NCBI GenBank assembly: GCA_018623675.1
Contig: JAAZVJ010000063.1
Coordinates: forward strand, 1-6,151
Source: Synechococcus sp. HW_metabat.54
GTDB taxonomy: Bacteria; Cyanobacteriota; Cyanobacteriia; PCC-6307; Cyanobiaceae
Length of the DNA stretch: 6,151 bases
Reading direction: 5' to 3'
Shown here: in pieces, positions 5,427 through 6,151 of the stretch
How positions within the stretch are numbered: position 1 is the first letter of the stretch
Layout: each line of letters opens with the position of its first letter
The notes under the pieces: model-generated
Database searches by the model: none
What the model saw: only the letters and a program-made list of their open reading frames with translations
What the model was told of the DNA's origin: nothing
Translations under genes and position numbers: made by a program

Positions 5427-5741
5427 TTACCCCTTCGCCTTCCCCTCCTCCCCTGCCTGACCTTTAGAGCGCCGAAGCTGTTGCCATGCCATGGCGGCAC
5501 CCGTGATCAACATCCACAACAGGCCGAGGCCATTGAGCAGCACCACGAACGGCTCCAGCTGTGGACCCAGCCATTCCCCCTCATGCAGGGTCATTAGCCA
5601 ATGGGCCTGATCGCGATTGAGCCCTCCCCAGTCGCGGGCGAGGCGATAGCCCACCCCTGTGGTGGTGCTGATGAAAAGGGGAAGCAAAACAAAAGGAGCC
5701 ACCCAACGATGCAGCTGACGGATGCTGCGCAGCCACCGCAT
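5427..5741 (-). CDS. Small PepSY-type two-helix membrane protein
   Basis: From ATG 5741-5739 the product has 104 residues. The GGGGAGAGAG just upstream is a strong Shine-Dalgarno sequence and favours this ATG over the TTG at 5756. The N-terminal 'LRSIRQLHRWVAP' is followed by a first membrane helix (about 13-32) with 'TTTGVGYRLARDWGG', a short loop containing 'AHWLMTLHEGEWLGP' (46-60), and a second helix (about 64-86); the tail is basic and low in complexity (Lys, Gly, Glu). The pattern LHRW ... TG ... LHxGEWLG matches PepSY-associated transmembrane proteins, usually longer and often linked with iron or membrane redox functions. His11 and His53 lie next to the two helices and could be metal or heme ligands, but this is speculation. 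It is upstream of rplS on the same strand (33-base gap) and may share its transcript. Function is unknown. Confidence 0.8.
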   Translation of the reverse strand: MRWLRSIRQLHRWVAPFVLLPLFISTTTGVGYRLARDWGGLNRDQAHWLMTLHEGEWLGPQLEPFVVLLNGLGLLWMLITGAAMAWQQLRRSKGQAGEEGKAKG

Positions 5742-5853
5742 CGTCTCTCTCCCCAAGCTGCAGATATTGATAGCGTGAATTCAGGACCGTGGTGTTGGAC
5801 GCGGACCTCAGCACCGCCCGCAACGGCATCCCAGTCCCCTCTTCGCCCATCCG
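5742..5853. other. Divergent intergenic region between PepSY-type gene and map
   Basis: These 112 bases separate two divergently oriented genes and must hold the promoter(s) for the PepSY-type gene (and perhaps rplS) and for map, unless these lie within coding sequence. A modest A/T-rich stretch at about 5761-5780 (GATATTGATAGCGTGAATTC) contains TATCAA on the minus strand, a possible -10 for the PepSY-type gene, but no good -35 pairs with it. The plus-strand half near map is C-rich, without recognisable promoter or Shine-Dalgarno elements. Confidence 0.45.
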
Positions 5854-6151
5854 ATGAATCTGTTCGCTGATCTTCTGGCCGCATCCAATGGTGCGAAAGC
5901 CACTGCCACTGGGCCTCGTATTCAGCAACGTCGTGGTGTTGAGGTGAAATCAGCCCGCGAATTGAAAATCATGGCTGAGGCCAGTCGCATCGTGGCCACG
6001 GTTTTGCGGGAAATCATGGCCTCCGTCGAGCCTGGCCAGACCACTGGTGATCTGGATGCCCTGGCCGAACGTCGGATTCGGGAAATGGGTGCCACCCCAA
6101 GTTTCAAGGGTTATCACGGCTTTCCCGCCAGCATTTGCGCCAGCATTAATA
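5854..6151 (+). CDS. map: Methionine aminopeptidase, 5' part (runs off window)
   Basis: The frame from ATG 5854 stays open to the last base, giving 99 N-terminal residues; the C-terminal two-thirds are outside. Type I methionine aminopeptidase removes the initiator Met from nascent proteins using a divalent-metal centre. The visible part has '[17 protein letters not shown]' (31-47), '[15 protein letters not shown]' (58-72), and '[17 protein letters not shown]' (79-95), which includes the conserved active-site His (His88, equivalent to E. coli His79). The metal-binding Asp, His and Glu ligands would lie beyond the edge. About 28 residues precede the point where the E. coli protein begins; this leader ([13 protein letters not shown]...) agrees with what I recall of marine Synechococcus homologs and is not an SH3-binding or zinc-finger type. 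There is no clear Shine-Dalgarno sequence, so the exact start is less certain. Confidence 0.93.
   Translation, partial: MNLFADLLAASNGAKATATGPRIQQRRGVEVKSARELKIMAEASRIVATVLREIMASVEPGQTTGDLDALAERRIREMGATPSFKGYHGFPASICASIN

Noticed and set aside
5581..5928. Frames of 89-115 residues overlapping the PepSY-type gene and map start
   Set aside because: They conflict with a gene having a strong Shine-Dalgarno sequence and clear membrane helices, and with the start of map.
1..6151. CRISPR arrays, insertion sequences, attachment sites, prophage genes
   Set aside because: No direct repeat arrays, terminal inverted repeats, transposase or integrase motifs were seen; although tRNA genes are present, no tRNA fragment duplication was noticed.

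Overview
The window comes from a marine picocyanobacterium, most likely a marine Synechococcus (sub-cluster 5.1 type). The strongest evidence is a 62-residue gene (4560-4748, minus strand) that I recognise as PSHCP, the 'hyper-conserved protein' known only from Prochlorococcus and marine Synechococcus. The fairly high GC content, dense packing, tRNA genes without encoded CCA, and the character of the gltX, rplS and map products agree with this and argue against low-GC Prochlorococcus. The assignment comes from reading the sequence; no search was run.

Layout. Positions 1-1920 (plus strand) hold a tightly overlapping three-gene run: the 3' end of a DUF1643 gene, an 82-residue protein of unknown function, and a CPA1-type Na+/H+ antiporter with atypical active-site motifs. 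Its end overlaps, tail to tail by 51 bases, the minus-strand gltX (glutamyl-tRNA synthetase), which is preceded by tRNA-Asp(GTC) only 20 bases upstream. A 228-base gap follows, holding a good promoter for the tRNA-Asp/gltX unit and the start region of a divergent plus-strand LysR-like regulator (3626-4516). Converging on the regulator is a minus-strand unit reading rplS (L19), tRNA-Trp(CCA), PSHCP, then an intrinsic terminator whose T-run overlaps the regulator's stop codon. Upstream of rplS on the same strand is a small PepSY-type two-helix membrane protein. Divergent from it, the 5' part of map (methionine aminopeptidase) runs off the right edge.

How it fits together. The minus-strand half is dominated by translation: a synthetase, two tRNAs, a ribosomal protein, and a Tudor-fold protein reported to bind tRNA; map acts on nascent chains. 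In both minus-strand units a tRNA sits immediately upstream of a protein gene (20 and 36 bases) with no clear Shine-Dalgarno sequence between, so tRNA 3' processing probably creates the 5' end of those mRNAs. There are no mobile elements, CRISPR arrays or prophage genes. The most interesting item is PSHCP and its linkage to tRNA-Trp and rplS; the locus itself looks like conserved core genome. No gene-free stretch exceeds 300 bases.
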